Translations under genes and position numbers: made by a program
Origin: a virus
Direction: 5' to 3' (one strand)
Virus record (IMG/VR): IMGVR_UViG_3300017752_000091
Coordinates: 1-30,470 of that record
DNA length: 30,470 nt
Notes under the pieces: model-generated
Database searches by the model: none
Told to the model about the DNA's origin: nothing
Seen by the model: the letters and a program-made list of their open reading frames with translations, nothing else
In this document: positions 8,098 to 17,090 of the stretch, in pieces
Numbering within the stretch: position 1 is the first letter of the stretch
How the letters are laid out: each line of letters begins with the position of its first letter

Positions 8098-9269
8098 TAC
8101 TTACGTTTTATTGGTACGCAGTTAGGTACTTTCTTACCATTCTTATTTTTAAAACCTATTTGCTCATAACCTTTCCAACAGGGTGCTTTAAGATCGTGGC
8201 TCTCACAAGGCATATACCACGTTGTATCGTCAACTACGTGAGTGTGATATCCTTCACAACCCATTTCCTTAGCAACTGCTTCTGCTTCTTCCTTAGTATC
8301 GAAAGCATTACGTCCGTCAATAATTATACTAGCTAAATTCAGTTCTTTAAGTTTACTTTGTGACCAACGCAGTCCTGCTTTGCCACCCCAACTATCGTAC
8401 ATAAGTTTTCCACAGCCGTCTCCATATGCTGTACTGCTGTCAAGATCTTTACGATGACGTGTTAAATATGACGCCATACGTTTAATTGTAGATACACTAA
8501 TAGGTTTTCCTTTAGCTAATTGATTAGCACGTTGTTTACCTACACCTGTTCCACAAGATCCCCAACCATTTTCTTCTGCCCATTCTAACGCACGTTTTGC
8601 ATTGTTTTTTACCCCAGAAGGATAATCGCTATAACTTTCTAGTTCAACGTTGCCTGTTTCTTGAAACGTCAATATCATTTCGTGCAAGTGATCTAAAATA
8701 GCGTCTGCTTTATCTTCGGCTGACAATTGTTCTGGCAAAAGTTCTTTTGGTCTCTCGGCTTTGTCTGCGAAGTAACCCTCTATACTAAAACCTTTGACTT
8801 TACCAGTTTTTACGTATTCATTCCAGACCTCGTCATTGTCTACTTTAACTGTTCCTGCCCAAGTTCCTTTAGGTAGTGACATTCCGTATAATTTTGTTTT
8901 ATCCATTTCTGGATCTTCGACTATCCAACTCTCAACTAATGTCAATCCTTTCAACTTTTGCTCGTGTTCTAGTGTTGACTTAGATTGATTACCATTCTTT
9001 AAGAACATTTGAGACGCTTTTAAGACAGTGTTTCTACTGAAGTATATATAGTATCCCTCATCGTCGCCTTCCTGCCTAAAAATAGGTTTATTTGGAATTA
9101 ACAATGGACCTACTAATATTTTTTTGTCTTTGTCTGCTTCTGCAAATTTATATTCTTGGGTTTTTAGTGCTACAAAATCTTCTTCTATCGCAGGTTGTTC
9201 TACAATACTGATCGCTTCGACACCACTATCAAATTCCTCGTCCGAAAGTACTAACTCTATTATCTTCAT
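8097..9269 (-). CDS. Prohead protease, XkdF type (Peptidase_S78_2), with extra C-terminal domains
   Basis: Residues 1-170 match the phage serine protease family XkdF: an N-terminal VLSDEEFDSGVEAISIVEQP, H102 in TLEHEQK followed by LVESWIV, and S162 in KGFSIEGYF, the likely catalytic His and Ser. It would cleave scaffold and capsid during prohead maturation. Residues about 213-312 form a second domain (SDYPSGVKNNAKRALEW, ISVSTIKRMASYL, WGGKAGLRWSQSKL) that I know from other phage head proteins. A third segment (about 318-355) has YHTHVVDDTTWYMPCESH, and the end carries YEQIGFKNKNGKKVPNCVP, a short motif common at the ends of phage head proteins. At 390 residues it is about twice the size of a minimal protease. 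Confidence 0.85.
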   Translation of the reverse strand: MKIIELVLSDEEFDSGVEAISIVEQPAIEEDFVALKTQEYKFAEADKDKKILVGPLLIPNKPIFRQEGDDEGYYIYFSRNTVLKASQMFLKNGNQSKSTLEHEQKLKGLTLVESWIVEDPEMDKTKLYGMSLPKGTWAGTVKVDNDEVWNEYVKTGKVKGFSIEGYFADKAERPKELLPEQLSAEDKADAILDHLHEMILTFQETGNVELESYSDYPSGVKNNAKRALEWAEENGWGSCGTGVGKQRANQLAKGKPISVSTIKRMASYLTRHRKDLDSSTAYGDGCGKLMYDSWGGKAGLRWSQSKLKELNLASIIIDGRNAFDTKEEAEAVAKEMGCEGYHTHVVDDTTWYMPCESHDLKAPCWKGYEQIGFKNKNGKKVPNCVPIKRK

Positions 9270-9301
9270 AACTATATAACATTTAATTTTTTACAACTGG
9301 T

Positions 9302-11254
9302 CTAAATTGACGCTTCTTCTATTATGTTTCTATCTAAACTTTGTGCTGATGTAACGTCTCCAGATACTACATAGGATCTTATTGGTTGCTGTGACTGACC
9401 ACCTATGGCTTCTGCTAACTGGTTTGTACCACCACCCCCTATAACATTAAATGCCGGTGGGATTGATCCACCACCCCCTGTTGCCGTTGGTGCTGACACT
9501 CCACCTCCACCTCCAGATCCTGCACCTGCACCTGCACCTGCTGCTGTAACGGCTGACTTCGTTTTCGTCATTGCCTTTTTAATACTAGCAACTATACCTA
9601 TTGCCTGTGCTGCAAATATCGCTATCGGTATTAAGTTAAATGGTGGGGGTGCTGATGACGCTGCCTTACCTGCACCTTTGGCAAGATCTGTTCCACTCTC
9701 TGCTGCGTTCATTGATGCCTTACCTAAAGTAGATTTAGCATTCATAATTAGTTCCTTCAATGCTAGTGCCTGTTTGGCTACAAACAATGCTTTACCAATA
9801 CCACTTTCTGCACCTGCTGCGTTTATAACAGCATCTAGTCCTTGTTGAACAAGTGCCTTTTTAGTGTCTGCTTCTAACTTATCCAAAGTCATTTTAGTGT
9901 GAGCAAATTCTTGTTGCTTTGCCAATAGTTCTGCTTCAGCATCTGCACGTGCCTGTGTACCTTCTTGCGTGTTATCTATATTAAACTGCAATCGTTCTAA
10001 CTCTATTTCTTTTTCCAGTTCAAACGCTTCACGTTTTGCTCGTACTTTATCTAGTTCGTTGTTTTGATTATCTGCGAAGAAATTGGCTTCTGCTATTGCT
10101 AAGGCGTTGGTACTCTCAACTCTCGACTTATCCATATCGACAAGTTCCTGTTTAAGTCCAACTTCGTTTGTTAGCTGTTCAGATTTAAAACCTGCTACTT
10201 TTGCATCTATGGCAAGTAACTCTGTATTCAAGTCATATAACTGCGTTGTAAGTTCTTGGCTTTCCCCTTCTAATCTTACCTGTTCCTGTAACGCTGCTAT
10301 ACGTGTATTGATCGCTGCCTTTTCTTCATCGGATTGTCTTTGCAGTACTTTGCCTAATTCTTCATTTGCCTTAATTCGATCTGCTATACTCAAACTAACG
10401 TCATCACGTATCTGTCTTTGCTGTTCTGCTTCTAGATCAAATTGTTCAATTAAACGTCTTGACTGTGCTTCCATAAGTGCATAGTTCTTTTTGTTTTCTA
10501 CTACACGTTTCGCACTGGACACAACTGCTTCCATATCGATTTCGTTTATAGCGTCTGCTGTGGTTTCAGCAACTGCTACTGCAAGTTCTCCAACTTCCGT
10601 TACTGCTTCTACAAAATTATCAGCAATTTGCTCTCCTGCATCTTTTATACGTTGACCTGTCTCTGCTAGTTTGTCTTGCGTCTCTTGAATGTCTTGCTGT
10701 AACTTTTTAATTTTATCTGGATCTTTGCCACCCAGAAAACTATTCTCCCAAGCCAACTGTGCTTTTTGCACACCTAATACCATTCCTTGAATTGCACCAA
10801 CTATCACATTGATTGCTATTGTTAATGCACCACCTAGTACTTTTTTCAAAGCATCAAAACCACCTGTCGCTTCACTAACAGCATTAAACGTTTCTATTAA
10901 TCGATCACTGACTTGTTTGAAAACCATACCTATTGCCGTAAATGCAGTTTCTACTATATTGGCTACTGCTTGATTTTTCATCAATGCTTCTCCTAGTTTG
11001 TTTACAAGTGCTAATACTATACCAATACCTGCTGCCTTCATAGCAAGACCAACACCCTTAAAACCTTTAGCTAGTCCCTTTACTGCCTTAGTAGTTTTAC
11101 TGTTTGTTTTTTGCAAGTCCTTTACTTGCTGTTCCAAACCTTTTACCTGTTCCTCTTGTGCTTTCTTTAAATCTTCAACACTAGACGTAAGATCTTCCAC
11201 ACCCTTAGTGGCTTTGTCTAGTTTGGCTTCTATTTCGAACGTAAACTTTTCCAT
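9302..11254 (-). CDS. Tape measure protein
   Basis: This is the second longest gene in the tail block (650 residues). The N-terminus is coiled coil (about 1-55), followed by hydrophobic segments near 65-90 (MKAAGIGIVLALVNKLGEAL) and 140-165 (ALTIAINVIVGAIQGMVLGV), a long alpha-helical region to about 490, another hydrophobic stretch (PFNLIPIAIFAAQAIGIVAS) and a Gly/Ala-rich C-terminus. This is the usual composition of a tape measure, which sets tail length and passes out with the DNA. At about 1.5 angstrom per residue it predicts a tail near 100 nm. No lysozyme or peptidase domain is visible. Confidence 0.85.
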   Translation of the reverse strand: MEKFTFEIEAKLDKATKGVEDLTSSVEDLKKAQEEQVKGLEQQVKDLQKTNSKTTKAVKGLAKGFKGVGLAMKAAGIGIVLALVNKLGEALMKNQAVANIVETAFTAIGMVFKQVSDRLIETFNAVSEATGGFDALKKVLGGALTIAINVIVGAIQGMVLGVQKAQLAWENSFLGGKDPDKIKKLQQDIQETQDKLAETGQRIKDAGEQIADNFVEAVTEVGELAVAVAETTADAINEIDMEAVVSSAKRVVENKKNYALMEAQSRRLIEQFDLEAEQQRQIRDDVSLSIADRIKANEELGKVLQRQSDEEKAAINTRIAALQEQVRLEGESQELTTQLYDLNTELLAIDAKVAGFKSEQLTNEVGLKQELVDMDKSRVESTNALAIAEANFFADNQNNELDKVRAKREAFELEKEIELERLQFNIDNTQEGTQARADAEAELLAKQQEFAHTKMTLDKLEADTKKALVQQGLDAVINAAGAESGIGKALFVAKQALALKELIMNAKSTLGKASMNAAESGTDLAKGAGKAASSAPPPFNLIPIAIFAAQAIGIVASIKKAMTKTKSAVTAAGAGAGAGSGGGGGVSAPTATGGGGSIPPAFNVIGGGGTNQLAEAIGGQSQQPIRSYVVSGDVTSAQSLDRNIIEEASI

Positions 11255-11391
11255 TCTTTTTTAATTGTTTTAAGTGCGTTTAATAACTCTTTGTTTGTTT
11301 CTGGTAGTTTGTATTTGCCTTTAGCTATATCTACGTTAGATGTGCTTGTATTAAATTCTATTCCCAGTAAGTCCAATATATTCTGTAACAT
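11230..11391 (-). CDS. Small helical hypothetical protein (53 aa)
   Basis: The ATG overlaps the stop of the large tail gene as TAATG and the end overlaps the tape measure start by 25 bases. The product starts MLQNILDLLGIEFNTSTS and ends with a basic helix (LLNALKTIKKEWKSLRSK). No family recognised. Because it lies directly before the tape measure, a small tail assembly role is possible, but it lacks the length and frame arrangement of a tail chaperone pair. Confidence 0.65.
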   Translation of the reverse strand: MLQNILDLLGIEFNTSTSNVDIAKGKYKLPETNKELLNALKTIKKEWKSLRSK

Positions 11392-13541
11392 TATGCAACT
11401 GGCTGTTGAAAATTAATTAACTCAAAATCTGTTTTACCTGTCATTATGTTTGTAGTCATCGTATTGATCCTGTACTCATTCCCTGCATATATTATACGAT
11501 CATTTAACTGGATCTTTGTGAATATGTTTAATGGCAAATACGCTGTTAACTTGACAAGTCGTCTTACTGGATTGAAAACACTTTGTATATACTCTGAGTA
11601 AAACTCGCTAAATAATGTTCTATCAAACAGAGTGTTCCTAGTCCATTCGTTTACTTCTAACTGAAAGTGTATATTTCTTTGATTAACAGCAGGATTTAAC
11701 GATACGGAATTACTAGGCAGAATTGCATTTGTGACAATAGACGTATTGCCAAAATCACCACTAGCTGTAAAATCTTCTACAAACGATATGCCACCAGTAT
11801 TTTGTCTTATAGGATAAAATAATAACGGATCGCCCTTGTATGGGTTTTGACTTTCGTTCACTGAATAGCCGTACATAATATCTTTTAGATTACCATTGTT
11901 AGCGTCGTTTAATCTCTCGAACTGCATATGTGAAAACGGCAATTCTATTTTATAAAGTCCCCCTGCTAGGTTTGTTTCTCCAGTAGTGTAACTTGTTTCT
12001 CCCCAGTCAATATTTGCTAATTGTTTATACCTGTTTGCTAAGAACGTTTTGGTGTCTTTGTATTTAAACGATATACGTCTATAAGGTAGTGCTACATTCA
12101 CTACTTGTTTATTTACGTCTACAAATTCTGTTATGTCGTACGATTTGTATGTTGCGTAGTATTCGTCTAGTGGCTGTACTACAATTCTTGTGTTACTTGT
12201 AGGGTTTCCTAGATCGTCTATTTGTGGGTATGTTTCGTCAACGTATGCCGTTAAATTAAACATTTTAAACAGACCAGTTAAAAACTCTATTGTTTTGATA
12301 TCTGGTATTTGCTGTGCTGCGTTAAATTGAAATTGTGATCCTGTTGTAAAACCTGCCGTCGTCTCAATAGTGAATATCCAGAATGTAAGTGGAAACGATT
12401 GTGTATACGTTGCTACTATCCTTATGTAGTTTACACTGATCGGTGCATTGGCTTCTATTTCTGCTATGATGAATTGATTTTGACCTAGTAAATAATTTAT
12501 ATTAAAAGTTTGTGATCCGTTTACAACACCACTATCAAAAGCCACTATACTACCACTCGTTACATTGATCAACCTAATACGATAATCGTCTGTTTCTGTT
12601 GAAGGCAAGTTTATAACTAATTGCTCGGTACGTCCACCAAATATACCTGCAGGACTTGTACCGAAAAAGAAACCTATACCTGTCGTAAAGTAACCATAAT
12701 TTGAAGGACTACCAGTACTTGCTGAATTAGTCCACTGACCCCAGTTTTGAATTTGCGTTACCACTGTTGTATTTCCAGACAAGTTTTCTACGTCTCCACT
12801 TTTTCTGTGAAGCCACATAAACAAATTATTAAAAAATGGTTTGGTTGTATTCTTAAAAAGATCTGTACTAAACGACAAATTGGTTTCAAATGACGGAGTT
12901 GAATACCTGTCCTCTATTGCTTCAATTATCTTGTTGATCCTTAATGCGTATTTTAGATTATCCCACCTCACACCTCTAGCACCACCACTAGTAAAATATA
13001 AGTTACCTGTATCGCTATCCGTATCCCCACTATCATAATATAAGCGTTGCGTATGTGTTATTAATGGTGCTACAACGTGTGTAGTAGAAGTTATACTATT
13101 TTGTAAAGCCGATTTCACACTCGACGAACTATACGTTCTGTTGTATGCTGACAGATCAAGATTGTTTAATTTGTCATCGCCTAACAGGTCTTTAAGTTCA
13201 ACAGCATTACCGAAAAACGTTATACGATATGAGTATGGCTTTCTGTTCTTTATATCTACACCTTCAAGTTTTATCTTACCTTTTTTAAATGGTAGGTTAT
13301 TAATATCCAAACTAGCATCTACTTTCAATCTTGCGTCGAAGCCGTTACTAATGTCGTACCTGTAAAAGTGCTTGAAGATCTTATTGTTTTGTTCACTTGC
13401 AGGTATACTAAAAGTTTTCGAAAACGTCGTAAAGATTTTTTCAATATCCTTGATGTTTTGGATCGATTGCGTAATTGTTATTGCTTCGTCCTTAAAAAGT
13501 TCGATCCTTTGATTACCTATGTATAATTGCAACTCCCTCAT
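11391..13541 (-). CDS. Large tail structural protein, possible baseplate / distal tail component
   Basis: The 716-residue protein has an N-terminal region (about 1-130) with FTTFSKTFSIPASEQNNKIF and KGKIKLEGVDIKNRKPYSYR, the form of the beta-rich structural proteins of Bacteroidetes phages that occupy this place. The middle is beta-rich and variable (about 200-400), and the C-terminus (about 500-716) contains QVVNVALPYRRISFKYKDT and ELINFQ. No catalytic site is seen. Lying with the tape measure it most likely forms the tail tip hub or baseplate ring. The start overlaps the stop of the upstream gene by one base. Confidence 0.65.
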   Translation of the reverse strand: MRELQLYIGNQRIELFKDEAITITQSIQNIKDIEKIFTTFSKTFSIPASEQNNKIFKHFYRYDISNGFDARLKVDASLDINNLPFKKGKIKLEGVDIKNRKPYSYRITFFGNAVELKDLLGDDKLNNLDLSAYNRTYSSSSVKSALQNSITSTTHVVAPLITHTQRLYYDSGDTDSDTGNLYFTSGGARGVRWDNLKYALRINKIIEAIEDRYSTPSFETNLSFSTDLFKNTTKPFFNNLFMWLHRKSGDVENLSGNTTVVTQIQNWGQWTNSASTGSPSNYGYFTTGIGFFFGTSPAGIFGGRTEQLVINLPSTETDDYRIRLINVTSGSIVAFDSGVVNGSQTFNINYLLGQNQFIIAEIEANAPISVNYIRIVATYTQSFPLTFWIFTIETTAGFTTGSQFQFNAAQQIPDIKTIEFLTGLFKMFNLTAYVDETYPQIDDLGNPTSNTRIVVQPLDEYYATYKSYDITEFVDVNKQVVNVALPYRRISFKYKDTKTFLANRYKQLANIDWGETSYTTGETNLAGGLYKIELPFSHMQFERLNDANNGNLKDIMYGYSVNESQNPYKGDPLLFYPIRQNTGGISFVEDFTASGDFGNTSIVTNAILPSNSVSLNPAVNQRNIHFQLEVNEWTRNTLFDRTLFSEFYSEYIQSVFNPVRRLVKLTAYLPLNIFTKIQLNDRIIYAGNEYRINTMTTNIMTGKTDFELINFQQPVA

Positions 13542-14710
13542 TACCTAACGTCGTTTATCATATTGTTTGCAAAGTCAAAATCTATTGAGTACTGGATCAT
13601 TTTATCATTAACACCAGTTTTATGCGTTAGATTTGTTGTACGTATGATGACTGGATATACGTCATTCGCATTTTGTGATTTCTCTAGCCAAATTTGTTCT
13701 GCTGCTAACATTTGTTCTAGTGGCTCGTTCTGGCTGTCATCTAGTAACGCAGTGTTTGTTGATATCGATTTATTTGCATCTACTTGGAAACGCCTTTTAT
13801 TGTGCCTTGTAGTGTTATATGAGACCGTATCTAAGTTTACTAAGTTAGTATGAAATTCCTCACTCTTAACTTTAGTACTTTGTACTGATTTCTTGTTAAC
13901 CCAGAATGTTTGTAACGCACCATACTTATTGTAAAATATAGATCTGTACTGATCAAAACGTGGCTCACAGATTTCTACCAGTGTGATTGTTACTTTCTGA
14001 AGTGTACCTATTGTACTCTCGATATCTATTTTATCGCCTGTGACTGCATTGTTTGTTGTTAAATTTAGATACTGAATTTTGTCAGAACTGAAGTCACTAT
14101 CTACAATGTTTTGCGTCGTGTTCGATCCATTCCAAAAAGCGTCCTCTACTTCCCAGAAATTGTCTGCTAAATTCCATAACTCACTTGTTACGCCAGTTGT
14201 TATACTTGGCTCGGTTTCACTGAATAAAGGTATTCTTACGTCTCTACCTTTTACAAAGTATACTGTTATATTATCTTGTAATACCATAGGCGTGAAACTT
14301 GGCTGTGTGGGATCAACTGTATTTCTAGGATTGATACCTTCCTCAAAATATCCCCAACCGTCAAGTCCGAGATATATATCATTATATGCTTTCTTTTGAT
14401 CCCCTGTATTGTCAAACGTATTACCTAAGATTTCAACCCAAACAGCATCAACGGCTTGATTATAATATTCTGTTTCTAAGTAGTCACGTATTAATTCGCT
14501 TACTTCTATTGTAATGAATAACGTATCTGTTAACGCTATTTTGTTTATAGTGTATTGTGGAAGGGCAGGACGATCAATACCTTTTTCTCCGTCGTATATA
14601 TATATGTCTAGTTCAACGCTGTACAGATCCCCTGCTGCATTACCTGCACTATTAGTATTGTCATATTTTATAAAATACGGACTTCTCGAATTTATTATTG
14701 TACTACTCAT
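13541..14710 (-). CDS. Tail structural protein (389 aa)
   Basis: The protein opens with STIINSRSPYFIKYD and is beta-rich, with a strand AAGDLYSVELDIYIYDGEKG near residue 25 and acidic loops. A C-terminal basic segment around NTTRHNKRRFQVDANKSIST may be a contact surface. It is a known type of conserved tail protein in Bacteroidetes phages but lacks an assigned function. It sits between the HK97 gp10-like gene and the 716-residue tail protein, so a tail tip component is the best inference. Confidence 0.6.
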   Translation of the reverse strand: MSSTIINSRSPYFIKYDNTNSAGNAAGDLYSVELDIYIYDGEKGIDRPALPQYTINKIALTDTLFITIEVSELIRDYLETEYYNQAVDAVWVEILGNTFDNTGDQKKAYNDIYLGLDGWGYFEEGINPRNTVDPTQPSFTPMVLQDNITVYFVKGRDVRIPLFSETEPSITTGVTSELWNLADNFWEVEDAFWNGSNTTQNIVDSDFSSDKIQYLNLTTNNAVTGDKIDIESTIGTLQKVTITLVEICEPRFDQYRSIFYNKYGALQTFWVNKKSVQSTKVKSEEFHTNLVNLDTVSYNTTRHNKRRFQVDANKSISTNTALLDDSQNEPLEQMLAAEQIWLEKSQNANDVYPVIIRTTNLTHKTGVNDKMIQYSIDFDFANNMINDVR

Positions 14711-15213
14711 TGATCAAATACTGTTTTAAGTTCTACTTTAGCATCTTCTCTAAATGCTGTGATTAATTTTACTGGTAACTCCTTTCTCATTTTTGCGAAT
14801 GGTTTTGTAAGGAACAAACTGGGTTTCAGACCATTACGGAATATACCTCTAGCTATTAAAAACAAAACTGACTTACGTGGTAAAAATCTTCCTTTGTCAT
14901 CACGTGGTGCTATGTTTCTACGCACAACCCATTTGTCAAGTGATCTTGGGGGTGGCATCTTTTTTTTATACGAGTATGGCGTATTATATTTCTTCTTGAT
15001 CCCACTTACTCCTTTGTCTATAAACTCCCCATAGCTATTCATTGTTATACCTGCTTCCAGTCCACCTTCTTTGTATTCAACTGGCAGTGGCTTGATGCTA
15101 TCACTCAAACTACCAGAAGCATTTTTGCCTTGCTTGGCTAAATTACCTTTGGCTTCTTGTATAATGATATTTACGTATTGACGTAGTGCTTCTTCAGTGT
15201 TTAATAGATCCAT
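14707..15213 (-). CDS. HK97 gp10-like neck / tail completion protein
   Basis: With an ATG at 15213 the protein has 168 residues; a TTG five codons upstream is possible, but the ATG overlaps the previous stop as TAATG. The sequence has an N-terminal helix (EEALRQYVNIIIQEAKGNLA), then SGSLSDSIKPLPVEY and MNSYGEFIDKGVSG, the pattern of HK97 gp10-like proteins (a helix, then a strand pair ending in a Y-x3-(D/E)xG turn). A basic C-terminal half (about 70-130) is unusually long. These proteins join tail to head. It overlaps the next gene by four bases. Confidence 0.7.
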   Translation of the reverse strand: MDLLNTEEALRQYVNIIIQEAKGNLAKQGKNASGSLSDSIKPLPVEYKEGGLEAGITMNSYGEFIDKGVSGIKKKYNTPYSYKKKMPPPRSLDKWVVRRNIAPRDDKGRFLPRKSVLFLIARGIFRNGLKPSLFLTKPFAKMRKELPVKLITAFREDAKVELKTVFDQ

Positions 15214-15743
15214 TATATATTTTGACAAATGTTAATATCGTTTTTTACAAATGCAGAGAACGTATATGCCCAACCTGCTAACTTGTTTTCAAATCTATCA
15301 GTAAACGGCTCACAAGTGCCTTGACCTGTTAACTCAAAAAGATCGTCTCTTAAACTATTACGCATCAAAGATTGATTTAGCATATTGACTACCCCTAACA
15401 TCGTGTTTAATACGTCCTGTTCATTATCAATACCCATATACGTATTGTTCACTCCGTCTAGATCTTCTATAATACTACCAACTGGTACTCTTAGATCTTT
15501 TATGTTTGGATCTTTATTTACGTGTACTATATCCATAGCTAGTACTGTGATCGTGAAAGTCATTGTTCCAGATTGTAGCTGTACATTATCTACCATAACG
15601 TGTGCTAACGGAAAAATTGTTTGCTTAGTTAGATCTACTTCCCTTATGTCTCCATACGTAACAGTGTTTACAGAGTCCACTCCTTGCAGGTACGTTTTTA
15701 TTTTATCTGTTGCCGTATAAAATGCTCTACTTCCGTTTGTCAT
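15213..15743 (-). CDS. Putative tail terminator / neck protein (176 aa)
   Basis: The protein starts TNGSRAFYTATDKIKTYLQG, followed by VTYGDIREVDLTKQTIFPLA and strands FTITVLAMDIV, then a helix with NEQDVLNTMLGVVNMLNQSL. The alternation of helix, strands and helix and the location next to the gp10-like gene fit a gpU/tail terminator-like protein, which caps the tail tube and joins it to the neck. I recall this family from flavobacterial siphoviruses without experimental function. The start overlaps the preceding 30-residue gene by ATGA. Confidence 0.6.
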   Translation of the reverse strand: MTNGSRAFYTATDKIKTYLQGVDSVNTVTYGDIREVDLTKQTIFPLAHVMVDNVQLQSGTMTFTITVLAMDIVHVNKDPNIKDLRVPVGSIIEDLDGVNNTYMGIDNEQDVLNTMLGVVNMLNQSLMRNSLRDDLFELTGQGTCEPFTDRFENKLAGWAYTFSAFVKNDINICQNI

Positions 15744-15832
15744 TTCTTGAATTTTGATTTTATGTTTCTACTCTCTACTTCTGACTTTTCTTTTTCAAAG
15801 CATAGTGCTAAAAGACAGGTGTGCATACTCAT
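15740..15832 (-). CDS. Tiny conserved-position protein (30 aa)
   Basis: This 30-residue frame begins MSMHTCLLALCFEKEK and ends KSKFKK. It is joined to both neighbours by exact ATGA overlaps (15829-15832 and 15740-15743), strong evidence that ribosomes read through it. An N-terminal hydrophobic patch with two cysteines and a charged tail are visible; no function can be assigned. Confidence 0.65.
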   Translation of the reverse strand: MSMHTCLLALCFEKEKSEVESRNIKSKFKK

Positions 15833-16494
15833 ACTTGTGATATCTTCAAATCTTCCAATATCTCCTTTAGCGAGTGCATAAACTGATTGATACCAACCCC
15901 ACTTTTTTGCAAACCCTGCTGTAATTCCTGTGACATCTGCTGATCCTCCTGTAAATAATTCGTCATAAGTTGTGACAAGTCGTTCCCTAAACGATAAAAA
16001 AAAACTATTGAAGAAAAAACAGCGTTTAAGGGCGTCAACTCCATTGCTTCGTGATAATTGTCTCCCCTATATGCTTCGACGTTGTAAAACTTCCCTATTC
16101 GCTTTGTAATGGGACGATACAATACAGCCATTGCCTTATGCATATTATTCCAGTCACTTAACGAATTGTCAAGATCTATATACTCTCCGAAAGTCATATC
16201 GTCTAACTTTGGTATAAAGCCAAACGTTGTGTCTCCTATAACAAATTCCTGTACAAGATCTTGTTTCGCATTTAACAAACTAGCTATGTGATCAGTGGCT
16301 TTATTAATATCCTTGATACGTAATTGCATACCTGTGCTGTATGGTATGTTACAAAAAATCTCTAACATCTTTAATTGGATAAACCTTTCAGCGTTCTCTC
16401 CTTCTGCATTATTTTCGATAATCTTTAAATAACGTTTGTATTGCTGTAAAGTTATTTCCGATAGGGTACTAGGTATATTAATTTCTATTCGCAT
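15829..16494 (-). CDS. Putative tail assembly chaperone-like protein (221 aa)
   Basis: The helical protein opens with IEINIPSTLSEITLQQYKRY. Its core FIPKLDDMTFGEYIDLDNSL, then MHKAMAVLYRPITKRIGKFY and FSSIVFFYRLGNDL, is a pattern I know from a family of marine phage proteins found just before tail genes. By position, first gene of the tail block after a terminator, it may serve as a tail assembly chaperone, but no frameshift site or gpG/gpT pair is seen; the tape measure lies 4.6 kb downstream. The ATG follows a candidate promoter (16521-16551). Confidence 0.6.
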   Translation of the reverse strand: MRIEINIPSTLSEITLQQYKRYLKIIENNAEGENAERFIQLKMLEIFCNIPYSTGMQLRIKDINKATDHIASLLNAKQDLVQEFVIGDTTFGFIPKLDDMTFGEYIDLDNSLSDWNNMHKAMAVLYRPITKRIGKFYNVEAYRGDNYHEAMELTPLNAVFSSIVFFYRLGNDLSQLMTNYLQEDQQMSQELQQGLQKSGVGINQFMHSLKEILEDLKISQV

Positions 16495-16520
16495 CTTAAA
16501 TCACTTGTATATACATATAA

Positions 16521-16551
16521 CAAAATATTTACGACAATTATTTAGATCAAA
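16521..16551 (-). promoter_or_regulatory. Candidate promoter for the structural gene block
   Basis: On the minus strand TTTG (complement of 16548-16551) stands 20 bases before TATTTTG (complement of 16521-16527), close to the Bacteroidetes TTTG/TAnnTTTG pair. The TTTG is formed by the last bases of the T-tract of the terminator 16549-16577, so stop and restart signals are fused. The leader to the ATG at 16494 is about 20 bases. Confidence 0.45.
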
Positions 16552-16577
16552 AAAAAAGGGTAACATTTCTGCTACCC
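16549..16577 (-). terminator. Rho-independent terminator between accessory and structural blocks
   Basis: A 7-bp stem with one G-T pair (16558-16564 with 16571-16577, GGGTAAC/GCTACCC on the plus strand), a 6-base loop, and nine T on the minus strand (16549-16557). It closes the small-gene operon that ends at 16641. Confidence 0.85.
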
Positions 16578-16640
16578 CCTTTATGGCTGTACTAAACTGT
16601 GACTCACTGTTGGCGTACAACCTTTATAACAAACTACTTA

Positions 16641-16901
16641 TCATTTCTTCCTTCCTCGTTTTCCTTTCCAGTCGTCTGCTAATTGTCTTTTGAAATCTAC
16701 GTACTTCTTCAGTTCGTATTCCTCGCCTTGTTTTATCGCCTGTTGTGCCATTCGATATAACGAAGGTATGTCCTCTAGCAAACTACGTGCGTCCCACTCA
16801 ATGATCATCTTCTCGTCTTGATCATAACCTATGCTTTCTATATGCACTACGTCTGCTGATGTGTGTAACGATATTGTTTTTAAAATAAATGCTTCATTCA
16901 T
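16641..16901 (-). CDS. Hypothetical protein (86 aa)
   Basis: I start at the ATG at 16901 (MNEAFILKTISLHTSADVVH); an in-frame TTG at 16934 would add eleven residues. The protein has a beta-rich first half with VHIESIGYDQDEKMIIEWDA and a helical second half that ends in a basic tail (DDWKGKRGRKK), suggesting a possible nucleic acid contact. No family recognised. It is the last gene of the small-gene operon, before the terminator at 16549-16577. Confidence 0.65.
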   Translation of the reverse strand: MNEAFILKTISLHTSADVVHIESIGYDQDEKMIIEWDARSLLEDIPSLYRMAQQAIKQGEEYELKKYVDFKRQLADDWKGKRGRKK

Positions 16902-16943
16902 TGTTTCTTTTTTTATACGTGTCAACTTTGTCAAGTTTCTACC

Positions 16944-17090
16944 TTACGTAAAGTACCTGCTAACTATTTCTTTCCACCAATACTTGTGCTGTTCTTTAAG
17001 CCACTCGTTTGGAGTGTAAACGTGTACTGATTTATCGTTCAGTATCACTACGTGTACACCACTTGGCAATATTTTATGTGTATAGATCAT
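16944..17090 (-). CDS. Small hypothetical protein (48 aa)
   Basis: The ATG overlaps the stop of the upstream gene as ATGA. The product reads MIYTHKILPSGVHVVILNDK and ends in an aromatic, basic helix (NEWLKEQHKYWWKEIVSRYF). It looks like a small beta-hairpin plus helix. The overlap is the main evidence; no function can be given. Confidence 0.65.
   Translation of the reverse strand: MIYTHKILPSGVHVVILNDKSVHVYTPNEWLKEQHKYWWKEIVSRYFT

Noticed and set aside
9405-9848. Plus-strand ORF with proline and alanine runs inside the tape measure region
   Set aside because: It is the antisense of the Gly/Ala-rich tape measure C-terminus; low complexity mirrors it and no start signal or neighbour supports it.
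10083-10484. Plus-strand ORF rich in serine and cysteine
   Set aside because: Antisense shadow of the helical tape measure; all credible genes are on the minus strand.
15829-16494. Programmed frameshift tail chaperone pair
   Set aside because: No slippery heptamer with a fitting extended frame was found at the end of this gene; the next gene starts by a plain ATGA overlap.
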